A stretch of 32,283 bases of DNA, taken from a virus. The first letter of the stretch is position 1. Each line of letters opens with the position of its first letter. The position numbers and the translations under genes are program-made. The notes under the pieces were generated by a model, which was not told the origin of the DNA, made no database searches, and saw nothing but the letters and a program-made list of their open reading frames with translations. Below are positions 1-8,136 of this stretch, one piece after another. The DNA lies in the IMG/VR virus record IMGVR_UViG_3300029787_000202, positions 1 to 32,283 of that record; one strand, given 5' to 3'.

Positions 1-1229
1 TCAAGACGCTCTCCAATAGACGCTGAGTAGTGTGCTACCAATCGAGGCTCCTGCTGTGAATAATCAAATGAACCCCACTGTCTGCCCTCCTCTGGAAGAA
101 ATAGAGACCTTATTTTGTTACCGTACTCTTTGTTTCTTGCTGGTATTTGTTGAAGATTAGGATTTGCATAAGATAATCTTCCTGACACAGTTCCGCCTTG
201 ATCTGATCTTAATTGGTTAATCTCTGCATGTATTCTTCCCTTGTGCACATATCTTTGTATTGAATCTATAAATGTTGAGTGAAACTTATTTATTTCTCTA
301 GCTTCTCTAACAAGGCCAGCTATTGGGTGCTCACAGTTTTGTAACCAGTTGGTTGTAAAAGATGGTTCATCAGACTTTGCAGTTCTTGGATACTCCACAC
401 CTAATCTGTCAAATACTTGTGCTACACTTCTTGCAGCCCAAATATCAACATCTAAAGTAGTTTCTTTTTTGATTTTATGCAAAACTTCTTTTTCTTTTAA
501 TCTAAATTCTTTTTTTAGTAATGCTGCCTTTCTTTCATCTACTCTAATTCCTGTCTGTCTCATTTTAATTAGAATAGGTAGAAGCTCCATTTCCATCTCC
601 CACACATCATTGATTGATTGTTTTTGTATTTCACCTTTAAATCTCTGCCATAATTTTAAAGTAAGTGCAGCATCTTGCTCTGCATAAAAACCAACATATC
701 CTGCAGGCATTTTCCAAAGATCCTGTTTAGGATCTATGCCCCACTCTTTAGCTTTCTCTTTTAAAAAGGTTTCATTTTTTATCTCACCTAAATAATCCTT
801 AGCACATGCATTAAGTGAGAAGCTCCATCTATTTTCATCAATCAAAGCTGCAGCTACCATTGTATCTACAATCTTACCGTTTATTTCAAAACCGTTGGCA
901 AGTAACCAACCTACATCGTAAGAGGCGTTGTGAAAAATTTTAGTGCTTGGTCTTTTTAATAAATCAACCATAAACGCTGTTGTTACAGCGAGATCCATAT
1001 TACCACCAGCATCGTGTTGTATTGGAAAATACCATTGCTGACCTAATGCAGCTACAGCAAAACCAACAATACCACCATCAAATGTGGCCCAGCCAGATCC
1101 TTTCGTTTTTAAATTTGGATCTTTTGTTTCTAAATCTATTGCAACTTCGTCTGCCTGTCTTAAATCAGGATACTCTGACGGTGCTACCCAGTCGCTATCG
1201 TTGTAAATAAAATTTAATTGATGACTCAT
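1..1229 (-). CDS. Family A DNA polymerase with 3'-5' exonuclease domain (C-terminus cut by window edge)
   Basis: Replicative or repair DNA polymerase of the Pol I/T7 type. 409 codons are visible and the frame is still open at base 1, so most of the polymerase domain is missing. The exonuclease domain (residues about 25-195) shows D32-L-E34 (Exo I), N101-x3-D105 with D122 (Exo II) and Y182-x3-D186 (Exo III), so proofreading should be active. Polymerase motifs follow: SGRLSYANPNLQQIPAR near residues 349-365 and motif A, D389-Y-S-Q-Q-E-P-R-L. The usual small residue after DYSQ is Gln here. No 5' nuclease domain precedes the exonuclease. The ATG overlaps the TGA of the upstream DUF3310 gene (ATGA), pointing to translational coupling. 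It is the last gene of the replication block. Confidence 0.95.
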   Translation of the reverse strand, partial: MSHQLNFIYNDSDWVAPSEYPDLRQADEVAIDLETKDPNLKTKGSGWATFDGGIVGFAVAALGQQWYFPIQHDAGGNMDLAVTTAFMVDLLKRPSTKIFHNASYDVGWLLANGFEINGKIVDTMVAAALIDENRWSFSLNACAKDYLGEIKNETFLKEKAKEWGIDPKQDLWKMPAGYVGFYAEQDAALTLKLWQRFKGEIQKQSINDVWEMEMELLPILIKMRQTGIRVDERKAALLKKEFRLKEKEVLHKIKKETTLDVDIWAARSVAQVFDRLGVEYPRTAKSDEPSFTTNWLQNCEHPIAGLVREAREINKFHSTFIDSIQRYVHKGRIHAEINQLRSDQGGTVSGRLSYANPNLQQIPARNKEYGNKIRSLFLPEEGRQWGSFDYSQQEPRLVAHYSASIGERL

Positions 1230-1507
1230 GCGTCCTGCATTTGAGCTACCATTTGTGCCCACTCCTCTTCTTTCTCAATAGAATCATCTGGAAGTTCTAC
1301 TTTCTTTTTCTTCTTCATAAAATCTATCTCCATTTCACAATAATGAATTATTTTTTCTAAATCTTGAATTCCACCTTTGTTTTTGTATCTGCACGTATAT
1401 CTTATTACATTGGCTTGAAAAGGATTAAGTTGATTTTCTTGAATAAATGTCCAAGGTTCGATGACAAAAGATTTATAGTGAGATCCACCAATTTGTTTCT
1501 TAGGCAT
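1226..1507 (-). CDS. DUF3310 family small phage protein
   Basis: A 93-residue protein. The N-terminal half carries the DUF3310 pattern: GGSHYK at residues 7-12, then I-x-P-W-x-F-I, then N-x-I-R-Y-x-C-R-Y-K-x-K-G-G-x-x-D-L-E-K near residues 34-53. Family members are common in phage replication regions and are sometimes labelled nucleotide kinase, but no Walker motif is visible, so I do not assign that activity. The C-terminal third is Lys/Glu-rich. The start overlaps the end of the helicase gene by 8 bases, and its stop forms ATGA with the polymerase start. It sits between helicase and polymerase, which suggests a role in replication or nucleotide supply (inference). Confidence 0.85.
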   Translation of the reverse strand: MPKKQIGGSHYKSFVIEPWTFIQENQLNPFQANVIRYTCRYKNKGGIQDLEKIIHYCEMEIDFMKKKKKVELPDDSIEKEEEWAQMVAQMQDA

Positions 1508-3110
1508 AATTACTTTTATACAATTTATAATATTTAGACAAGGGAAAATGATACCTATGATATGTGCCTAGTAAGTGTAAAGTATTTATACTTCTAGTAA
1601 CTCCTGTATACCAAACACGTAATTCTTTTACTCTGTCTTCTAAATTTTTTCTATCAAAATGAGACGGAAAGTTACACTTAGCTGAAATCACAACATTGTC
1701 AGCTTCACCTCCTTTAACTTGGTGTATAGTATCTATAATGATTCTTGCTTTATCATCTAAGTTAATTTCGTTGTTTAGAAGCTTTCTAAAGTAGGATTTC
1801 TCTTTATCCTTAAACTTTCTTTGAAAAGCATCTACCCAAAGTTTACGCTCTTCCACCATTCCACCTTGTAAATGTAATTGCTCAAAATTAAACACTTGAT
1901 TTGGATGAGCAAAGCTCCACTTTTTACTGTCCGCTGATCGGTAGCCGTGGTCTATGTTTAATAAATAGTTATACATATTGCAGGCATCCTCTCTAGTTAT
2001 AGACCCACCATCGCAAATAGTTTGCCAATCACAGATAGCTTTCCATTGATTAACATCAAATGATTTGTTTCCACGCATATCTTGAAAGTATAAACCTAAT
2101 TTTCGTGCTTCATCTTGCATTTCTTTCTTTACATCATTGATTCGTGCAAGAACCATCCAAGATCCTTGTATCTCCCAAGGTATTTTTTTTAACGTGCTCC
2201 ATTTATAAATCTCTCCATCACTTCCATTTGATGTGAATTCTTTTTGAATTCTATGTCCTTCCATACCGTTTAACAGACACTTAGAAAAGAAATGTACTTT
2301 TTTATTTAGTCTTCTAGATTGTTTTAATATTTTTACTTTACCAGGAAAGGTTTGAAAGAATATGACATCAGCACCATTCCATTCATAGATAGCTTGATCA
2401 TCATCACCTGCAATGTAAACTTTGTCTGCATTCATGGCTAACTTAACAACCATGTCCCATTGTAAAGGAGTAAGATCCTGAGCTTCATCCACCATTAATA
2501 TTTTAAAAGGTAATGCTAAACCCGATTCAATATACTTCTGCACCATATCTGTAAAATCTAAACGATCGTTTTTAAACTCTCCTGGTTTTGATTCATAAGT
2601 TTTATATTGTTCATACCCATAAATAATAGATTTGAATTGTTGTAATCTAACTTTTTTACGTGGCTCCTTTTTATATAAATCTATGGGGTCCATCTTCATG
2701 TTTCTTGCTCTATCATAAATTTGTAAAGACCAATTGTTATAAACTTTTTGATCATCCCAAGTAGGTTTGTAATTAATCTTTACTGTTCCATACTGTGTAT
2801 GAAACTGCAGCATATCTACTTTAGGGTCTAATACGGGTATGTCTGAAAATTGTTGTCTAGCTAAACTATGTAAGGTTCTAAAATATTTAAAATCATCTTC
2901 ATCGTAACCTTTAAATTGTTTACGAACTCTATCTCTACATTCTTCAACAGCTTTATTTGTAAATGAGATATAACAAATCTCATCAGGAGAGATACCTCTT
3001 TTTAAAAATCTTGCTACTCTTTTTAAAAGTCTATGGGTTTTACCTGTTCCTGGCGGACCAAAGAACTTAATTGTTTTCCCATGGAGCTTTTGCTTTAGTA
3101 AATTTGACAT
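1500..3110 (-). CDS. UvrD/Rep-like superfamily 1 DNA helicase
   Basis: ATP-dependent DNA helicase, 536 residues from the chosen ATG. All SF1 motifs are readable: Walker A GPPGTGKT (18-25), Ia SFTNKAVEE (49-57), a TLHSLA element (80-85), Walker B DEAQD (208-212), motif III GDDDQAIYEW (235-244), motif IV QSRR (264-267), motif V TIHQVKGGEADNVV (461-474) and motif VI VWYTGVTRSI (499-508). It is shorter than bacterial UvrD. The start is uncertain. A GTG at 3194, with AAGGAG six bases upstream, would add 28 residues but overlap the primase gene by 128 bases. The ATG at 3110 keeps the overlap to 44 bases and fits the short N-terminus usual before Walker A. The primase in this phage has no helicase domain, so this protein could supply unwinding. 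Confidence 0.93.
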   Translation of the reverse strand: MSNLLKQKLHGKTIKFFGPPGTGKTHRLLKRVARFLKRGISPDEICYISFTNKAVEECRDRVRKQFKGYDEDDFKYFRTLHSLARQQFSDIPVLDPKVDMLQFHTQYGTVKINYKPTWDDQKVYNNWSLQIYDRARNMKMDPIDLYKKEPRKKVRLQQFKSIIYGYEQYKTYESKPGEFKNDRLDFTDMVQKYIESGLALPFKILMVDEAQDLTPLQWDMVVKLAMNADKVYIAGDDDQAIYEWNGADVIFFQTFPGKVKILKQSRRLNKKVHFFSKCLLNGMEGHRIQKEFTSNGSDGEIYKWSTLKKIPWEIQGSWMVLARINDVKKEMQDEARKLGLYFQDMRGNKSFDVNQWKAICDWQTICDGGSITREDACNMYNYLLNIDHGYRSADSKKWSFAHPNQVFNFEQLHLQGGMVEERKLWVDAFQRKFKDKEKSYFRKLLNNEINLDDKARIIIDTIHQVKGGEADNVVISAKCNFPSHFDRKNLEDRVKELRVWYTGVTRSINTLHLLGTYHRYHFPLSKYYKLYKSNYA

Positions 3111-4638
3111 CTTTGTTTCTGTGTTCTGTTTGTTTTGGTAATGTTGCAACCCAATGTCTTGCTTGTATGCCTTGGAATTTTGCTTTCTTTTCACAACCTG
3201 CTCCTTGTAAGAATATAGTACAATCTTTTTCCGACCAATTGTAGCCTTGTTTTTTCATAAACTGTCTAAAAGTCTCAAGTTTAAATCTAATTTCTTTACC
3301 ATCTTGAAAAATATTATCATGTTCAATTTGATCAAACTCTGTAATGGTATCGGTATCTTCAAAGAATTTTATTATCCTTGTATTAAATACTTCTTTTTTT
3401 TCTTCTTCTCCGTCAAAACCTTCCATATCTTGTTTGTTAGTTATTAATTCTTCAAGCCAGTCTCTATATGGATCGGGATCTCTTTTGCTTGGTTTTAGTG
3501 GTCTCCAAACAATATCATAATTTAATAATCTTTCCCCAAGTAATTGTTGTTGGTAAAGTTGTTTTGTATCTAACTTTACCACTTTACCTTGTATGGGTAA
3601 TAACCAATAAGGATCGGGATATGAATTTACTTTAACTAATTTACCAACTTCAGGAATAGCTTCATTCAACCCTATACCGTATTTTCTTTTGGCGCATTGT
3701 GTAGATCCATTACAGTACATTCTAGCTACTGATGTTCCACATTTATATGAATAATCTTTTTTATCTACTTGATCAATTACTTTAGCTATCTCCTTTGGTG
3801 TTAGTGGTGGAACACAAATGGTTTTGTTCATCTCTCTAATCTCTGCTTCCCAATAATCTTTATCTTCATTTATTTTTTTACATAAGACCCCAACGTTAAA
3901 CATAGCATCATTACGACCTTCACCCTCTCTTATTTGGTTTCTTACAAATTTGTTAACACAATTAGGCCACTGCTTGTTTTCGTTGTCCGTTGCTGTTTTA
4001 AGTTTAGTAAATTGTTCTTTTGTAATTATAAATTGTTTTACATACTCTATGTATTTATCAAATGATAAACTTTTTGCTTCATCATCCATTGCGCATCGTG
4101 TTGGAAACTTTGCATTGTGATAAGGTAAGTTTACAAATTGACCTTTTTGTTTGTCATCCCATTTCTCAGGAGATAAATCTACTGTATCTTGAGCAGGAAA
4201 TATATCAGTCTTCGTATCATTGACACCAAGATCAGATGCGATTGCTATCATCTTTTTTCTCATGTCAGCTGCAGCTACAGGTTCTGATAAATGTATTATT
4301 AAATGTAAACCATTTGATTTAGATCTATAAGGTACAAATGGATATTTTCTTTCTCTAATTGTTTTAATAAATTTTTTATGATCGATATTGTATCTATCGA
4401 CATCTATGACACCCCAACTTGTTGTTGAGTCGTCTCGTATTGGCACAGTTCCAAAACTATCTTTACCTTCCAAATGATCTAACCAATTTTGATCGGTTAT
4501 TGGGATTGGGTTTATCCAACTACGCCATTCGTCTTTTCCGTCAGATCTTTGCTTACCTAACTTCTTAGATTGACCGTGATATGTATCAGACCCCTGGAAC
4601 AGCTTTTTAAACTGCTCCAAGGATTTATTAAAGTCCAT
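3067..4638 (-). CDS. Archaeo-eukaryotic-type (AEP) DNA primase with cysteine cluster
   Basis: A 523-residue protein. The N-terminal AEP/PrimPol-like catalytic fold shows the acidic pair D79-V-D81 in a GVIDVDRY strand and the conserved histidine H112 in SKSNGLHLII. A helical PriCT-like region with EGEGRNDAMFNVG follows at 238-250. Next comes a cysteine group, C300-x8-C309-x5-C315, with C227 upstream, ending in KYGIG; this could bind zinc or an iron-sulfur cluster (inference). Unlike D5-type primases there is no fused helicase domain, and unlike T7 gp4 no TOPRIM domain. The C-terminal third (330-523) is unassigned, with a charged linker near 400-415. It probably makes primers for the family A polymerase. 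It starts three bases after the SSB-like gene with no clear Shine-Dalgarno, so coupling is likely. Confidence 0.82.
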   Translation of the reverse strand: MDFNKSLEQFKKLFQGSDTYHGQSKKLGKQRSDGKDEWRSWINPIPITDQNWLDHLEGKDSFGTVPIRDDSTTSWGVIDVDRYNIDHKKFIKTIRERKYPFVPYRSKSNGLHLIIHLSEPVAAADMRKKMIAIASDLGVNDTKTDIFPAQDTVDLSPEKWDDKQKGQFVNLPYHNAKFPTRCAMDDEAKSLSFDKYIEYVKQFIITKEQFTKLKTATDNENKQWPNCVNKFVRNQIREGEGRNDAMFNVGVLCKKINEDKDYWEAEIREMNKTICVPPLTPKEIAKVIDQVDKKDYSYKCGTSVARMYCNGSTQCAKRKYGIGLNEAIPEVGKLVKVNSYPDPYWLLPIQGKVVKLDTKQLYQQQLLGERLLNYDIVWRPLKPSKRDPDPYRDWLEELITNKQDMEGFDGEEEKKEVFNTRIIKFFEDTDTITEFDQIEHDNIFQDGKEIRFKLETFRQFMKKQGYNWSEKDCTIFLQGAGCEKKAKFQGIQARHWVATLPKQTEHRNKDVKFTKAKAPWENN

Positions 4639-4640
4639 AT

Positions 4641-5420
4641 TTAAAATGGAGTTTTTTCTGATGCTTCTTCTTGGCCGTGTTTTACTTTAACACTTCCAGA
4701 CATTAAAGATTGTCTAAACTTATAAGCTCTATTTACTAAGCTTTCGTCTTGAACTAATCCTTCAGATGTAATTTCCCAACCATACCAAGAACCTAATTGG
4801 TTTTTCTCCAACACAGTTTTTAGTCTATATTGTTGAGTAAATGGTGCAGGTCTAAAGAAACCTTTGCCGTCTTTTTTAGGCACTTGCATCATATTCATCA
4901 TTGAATTCCACTTTTTAGATTTTTTTCTTTGAGTAGATTTCATTGTGATTAATGCTTCGCTAGCCATACTTTCTTCGACTACGACTACAAAATGAGAAGC
5001 TGTCTCCTCAATGTAGTTACCAGATTCCAATCTATCTTTGCCGTCATCACCTCTATTTGTTTTAGACATAATATCGCTGTCAGCTGGATAAATATTTCTA
5101 GGTGCATTACTACCTTCTTGTCCTCTGTCTGCCCATTCAATGTATTCAAATTTGTAATAAGCAGGTATTACCAGCATGCCCTTATTACCATCATAGAGTT
5201 TATCTGTAACAGTATTGTAGATCATTCCTGGTTTAGCAGCATCAATATACTTAGAATCCCCAGCTGTCACTTGCGGTGATAACTGTCCTAAGATTTTAAG
5301 AAATGGTAACTGCAATGATTTGCTATCAATGTTTTCAAAACCTTGATCTGCAAATTTTTCGATGTCGATTGTTGCTACTTCGTTTTTCTTTTTTGTAGCT
5401 ACGTCTTTCGCGTTAGACAT
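4641..5420 (-). CDS. Putative single-stranded-DNA-binding-like replication protein
   Basis: A 259-residue protein with no family I can name securely. After a Lys/Glu-rich start it has a compact, aromatic-rich core (residues about 38-225), beginning with LPFLKILGQLSPQ and containing VIPAYYKFEYIEW. The last residues, GQEEASEKTPF, are acidic and end in Pro-Phe, like the C-terminal tips by which bacterial SSB and T7 gp2.5 recruit partners. Position supports this: it lies directly upstream of the primase gene and downstream of a coiled-coil protein gene. It has one of the best ribosome-binding sites in the block, GAAGGAG five bases before ATG, formed by the final codons of the upstream gene, implying high expression. 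The SSB role is inference from the tail, the context and the strong RBS; no OB-fold motif was proven. Confidence 0.5.
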   Translation of the reverse strand: MSNAKDVATKKKNEVATIDIEKFADQGFENIDSKSLQLPFLKILGQLSPQVTAGDSKYIDAAKPGMIYNTVTDKLYDGNKGMLVIPAYYKFEYIEWADRGQEGSNAPRNIYPADSDIMSKTNRGDDGKDRLESGNYIEETASHFVVVVEESMASEALITMKSTQRKKSKKWNSMMNMMQVPKKDGKGFFRPAPFTQQYRLKTVLEKNQLGSWYGWEITSEGLVQDESLVNRAYKFRQSLMSGSVKVKHGQEEASEKTPF

Positions 5421-5422
5421 GT

Positions 5423-5965
5423 TTACTCCTTCGTTTTTAGTTTTGCTTTATTTGCAATATAGATACCAAATAAATCAAACGGGAGTTCCTTTCCTTTTTC
5501 AACTTGTTCTTTAGCAAATGCTTTTAAAGTCATTGGTTCTACCTTTTGCTTTTGCAAATATTTAAAACCAAAGTTCTCGCAAACCTTTACTAATTCTGCA
5601 ACTTGATTGTCTTGTCCTCTGTTAAAAGTTGTAGTGACTGTATTCTTAATTAAATCTCCAAAACCTTTATTTCGAAGCCAACTAAAAGCCTCATCGGTAC
5701 GACTCTCAGGTATCCTAGCACCATAAAAGGGCTTTACTTCAACTTGCGTACCATCAGCAAGTTTAATTGCGTTAACACCTGCTTCTTGCATAAGCTCTGG
5801 TATTTTACGTTCCTGATAATCTTTGTATTTAGCTTTTTTAAGAGAAAGAACTTCCTCAGCTTGGTCTATTTCATTTTCAAGTTTTTTCATTTCATTACAA
5901 GCATCCGAGATTGATTTCGTGCTCGCAGTATCCACTTCTAAATTTGAAAACTTTTCGATATCCAT
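5423..5965 (-). CDS. Coiled-coil protein of the replication block, function unknown
   Basis: 180 residues. Residues about 20-60 are a heptad-rich, charged helix that reads as a coiled coil. The remainder is a mixed alpha/beta region with AIKLADGTQVEVKPFYGARI (near 66-85) and KNTVTTTFNRGQDN (near 106-120). I do not recognise a family. Being first in the leftward replication operon and only three bases ahead of the SSB-like gene suggests a partner in DNA metabolism or recombination (inference). Its last codons contain the Shine-Dalgarno of the next gene. The ATG at 5965 lies 11 bases after a good -10 box and has no Shine-Dalgarno of its own. Confidence 0.7.
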   Translation of the reverse strand: MDIEKFSNLEVDTASTKSISDACNEMKKLENEIDQAEEVLSLKKAKYKDYQERKIPELMQEAGVNAIKLADGTQVEVKPFYGARIPESRTDEAFSWLRNKGFGDLIKNTVTTTFNRGQDNQVAELVKVCENFGFKYLQKQKVEPMTLKAFAKEQVEKGKELPFDLFGIYIANKAKLKTKE

Positions 5966-5976
5966 ATCTGATTTGG

Positions 5977-6004
5977 TTTATAGACTTTCCTCTTGCAAAG
6001 TCAA
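5977..6004 (-). promoter_or_regulatory. Sigma70-like promoter for the leftward replication operon
   Basis: On the minus strand TTGACT (6004-5999) is followed by a 16-base spacer and TATAAA (5982-5977): five of six matches to the -35 consensus and five of six to the -10. The ATG of the coiled-coil gene begins 11 bases after the -10, so the transcript would have a leader of only a few bases. It lies in the short gap between the two divergent genes, where a promoter is expected. A weaker plus-strand arrangement (TAGACT, 19 bases, TATAAA) overlaps it and might serve the SNF2 gene. Confidence 0.6.
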
Positions 6005-6031
6005 ATATAAAAATATACAAGTTATTTGGAT

Positions 6032-7465
6032 ATGGCTGAATGGAAATACCCCTATAAGACAAAACCCTATGAGCATCAAAGACAAGCATTAGCCGAATCA
6101 GCTGATAGAACGACTTATGCATTGTTTATGGAAATGGGGACAGGTAAAACTAAAACTACAATAGACAACATTGGTTACCTATTTTTTAAAAAACGTATAG
6201 ATGCTGCGCTTATTATTGCCCCAAAATCTGTTTATACAGTTTGGCGTAATGAGATAGACACACATTTACCCACAGAGATAGATAGATCTATATTCGCGTG
6301 GAAGGTTGATAAACCAAAACAATATAAAAAATTTTTAACAGAAAAAAATAAATTAAAGTTTTTTCTAATTAATGTTGAAGCTTTGTCAACAAAGAAAGGT
6401 TTAGATGAATGTAATAAATTTTTAGTTAACCAGCCAAATAATATAATGGTAGTTGATGAATCCACGACCATAAAAAACCCAAAAGCAAAACGAACAAAAA
6501 ACATTTTAGCGCTAAGATGGCGAGCGCGTATGAGGCGTATACTAACAGGATCACCAGTAACAAAATCTCCATTAGATCTTTATACACAATGTGCCTTCCT
6601 TGATCCAGCATTATTAGGTTTCAAAAGCTTTTATGCATTTAGAAATAGGTATTGCACCTTTGATGAGGTCTATGTAGCAAGAGGAGAAGCTATTATGGTG
6701 CCTGACGGATTTACTAATTTAGATGAATTAGAACAAAAGTTAAAAGCATTCTCATTAAGATTAACAAAAGATGAGTGTTTAGATATTCCAGAAAAGATCT
6801 ATCAAAAAAGAGAAATCGAATTATCAGGAGAACAAAGAAGAGTTTATCAAAGACTCAAAATAGAAGCTTTGGCTAAGTTTGAGAATGAAACAATATCAGT
6901 GCATAATCAATTAACTGAAATACTTAGACTACATCAAGTTGCAAACGGTTATTGTAAAAGTGATGATGGTGAAATACTTGAATTTGAAAATGAGAAACTT
7001 AAAGCTCTTCTAGAGATACTAGAAGAAACAGATCAAAAGGTGATCATATGGGCAACATATGTACACAACATTCATGAAATAATTGGTAAACTTAGTGAAA
7101 AATATGGAAGTGAATCAGTAGTGTCTATTTTCGGTGAAGTTTCACAACAAGATAGAATGACAGCCGTTGATCGTTTTCAAAAAGATCCTAAATGTAGATT
7201 CTTTGTAGGAAATCCTACTACAGGAGGGTATGGCCTTACATTAACTGAGGCCAAGTATGTAATCTATTTTTCAAACAATTATAATCTTGAAGTGCGTTTG
7301 CAATCTGAAGATCGTGCTCATAGGATTGGACAAACTAAAAATGTGGTCTATATAGATATTATAGCAAAAGAAACAATTGATGAACGAATCGTTCAAGCTC
7401 TTAAAAAGAAAATTCAATTATCTGCTAAAACTTTAGGTGACAAAGCCAAAGATTGGCTACTTTAA
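6032..7465 (+). CDS. SNF2-family DNA helicase/ATPase
   Basis: A 477-residue SF2 ATPase of the SNF2/Rad54 type. Motifs in order: Q-type HQRQAL (15-20), Walker A MGTGKT (35-40), Walker B-like D142-E-S-T with IKN following (147-149), motif III LTGSP near residue 175, motif V GGYGLTLTEAKYVIYF near 400, and motif VI QSEDRAHRIGQ (424-434). The core is short, with no large insertions or accessory DNA-binding domain, as in other phage members. ATG at 6032 is preferred to an in-frame TTG six bases earlier. It is the only gene on the plus strand, divergent from the replication operon and overlapping the nuclease gene tail to tail by 4 bases. Likely roles are DNA translocation, branch migration or displacement of bound proteins. 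Confidence 0.94.
   Translation: MAEWKYPYKTKPYEHQRQALAESADRTTYALFMEMGTGKTKTTIDNIGYLFFKKRIDAALIIAPKSVYTVWRNEIDTHLPTEIDRSIFAWKVDKPKQYKKFLTEKNKLKFFLINVEALSTKKGLDECNKFLVNQPNNIMVVDESTTIKNPKAKRTKNILALRWRARMRRILTGSPVTKSPLDLYTQCAFLDPALLGFKSFYAFRNRYCTFDEVYVARGEAIMVPDGFTNLDELEQKLKAFSLRLTKDECLDIPEKIYQKREIELSGEQRRVYQRLKIEALAKFENETISVHNQLTEILRLHQVANGYCKSDDGEILEFENEKLKALLEILEETDQKVIIWATYVHNIHEIIGKLSEKYGSESVVSIFGEVSQQDRMTAVDRFQKDPKCRFFVGNPTTGGYGLTLTEAKYVIYFSNNYNLEVRLQSEDRAHRIGQTKNVVYIDIIAKETIDERIVQALKKKIQLSAKTLGDKAKDWLL
7444..7458 (+). terminator. Possible weak terminator hairpin at the 3' end of the SNF2 gene
   Basis: AGCCAA-AGA-TTGGCT is a perfect 6-base-pair stem with a 3-base loop inside the last codons of the SNF2 gene, followed by an interrupted T-rich stretch (ACTTTAACCTTTT). 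It lies at the convergent junction where a terminator would be useful. The short stem and broken T tract make this tentative. Confidence 0.25.
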
Positions 7466-8127
7466 CCTTTTACCATAGCTTTTTTATATTGTTCCAACCT
7501 TTCAAGGAATTTTTCTGCATATTCGTGTAATACAGGCTCTGAGAGCTTAAATTCTTGATATTGTAGGTCTCGGGTCGCGATAGCCACTACACCCTGCTCT
7601 ATGGGCCCGTAATGCGTTTTATGGGCTAAATAATAGGCCCCTAATTGACACTTGTAGTCCTCGATCCATTCTTCTCTTTTGGGCTTATTAGACTGTTTAA
7701 AATCAACTATTGATGGCTTTCCATATGCAATAGCAACTAAATCTGTAGTTCCTGCGTATTCTTTTTTATAAGCTAATGAAACTTCATTACCCCATACCTC
7801 ATCTATTCTTAAAGAATCTTTAATGACTTCAGCCATCTTTCTAGGTTTGATACCTTCTTCAGTTTCATTGTAATATTTTTCACCATTATAGTAATACTCT
7901 AAAACTCTATGCATTTCAGTTCCTACTGTAGATGCATTGTTCATAATTCTATCGGCTTCTTGATGACCGACTCTTCTTCGCCAATCATCCAAAAACTTTT
8001 TATCTTTTGTAGCAGATAATATCGTTGTTACACTTGGAACAGGAGCTTCATCTACTAAATACTTTCTTCCTGTTTCTGATTGAAATCTGTTATGTTTTTT
8101 GTAAGGATATTTTTTTATGATGTTCAC
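7462..8127 (-). CDS. RecB/Cas4-type PD-(D/E)XK exonuclease
   Basis: A 221-residue nuclease of the PD-(D/E)XK superfamily, RecB/AddB/Cas4-like branch. Visible motifs: H73 in GTEMHRVLE, E115 in GNEVSLAY, D129 in GTTDLVA, the catalytic D142-F-K144-Q, and the Q161-x3-Y165 motif typical of this branch. The cysteines needed for a Cas4-like iron-sulfur cluster are not present in the expected arrangement. It would process double-strand ends in recombination, replication or host DNA degradation. The start is a GTG at 8127; the next in-frame Met is about 60 residues in and would lose conserved sequence. It is convergent with the SNF2 gene, overlapping 4 bases at the stops. Confidence 0.88.
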   Translation of the reverse strand: MNIIKKYPYKKHNRFQSETGRKYLVDEAPVPSVTTILSATKDKKFLDDWRRRVGHQEADRIMNNASTVGTEMHRVLEYYYNGEKYYNETEEGIKPRKMAEVIKDSLRIDEVWGNEVSLAYKKEYAGTTDLVAIAYGKPSIVDFKQSNKPKREEWIEDYKCQLGAYYLAHKTHYGPIEQGVVAIATRDLQYQEFKLSEPVLHEYAEKFLERLEQYKKAMVKG

Positions 8128-8136
8128 AATATTCTT

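Noticed and set aside
349-687. Plus-strand ORF of 112 codons opposite the DNA polymerase gene
   Set aside because: It lies entirely within the family A polymerase frame, which has full exonuclease motifs; the antisense protein has no recognisable pattern.
6026-6031. TTG start two codons upstream of the SNF2 ATG
   Set aside because: An ATG follows at 6032 and neither has a clear Shine-Dalgarno; ATG is the simpler choice.
5895-6122. Minus-strand 75-codon ORF crossing the divergent gap
   Set aside because: It overlaps both the coiled-coil and SNF2 genes out of frame and covers the promoter gap; no ribosome-binding site.
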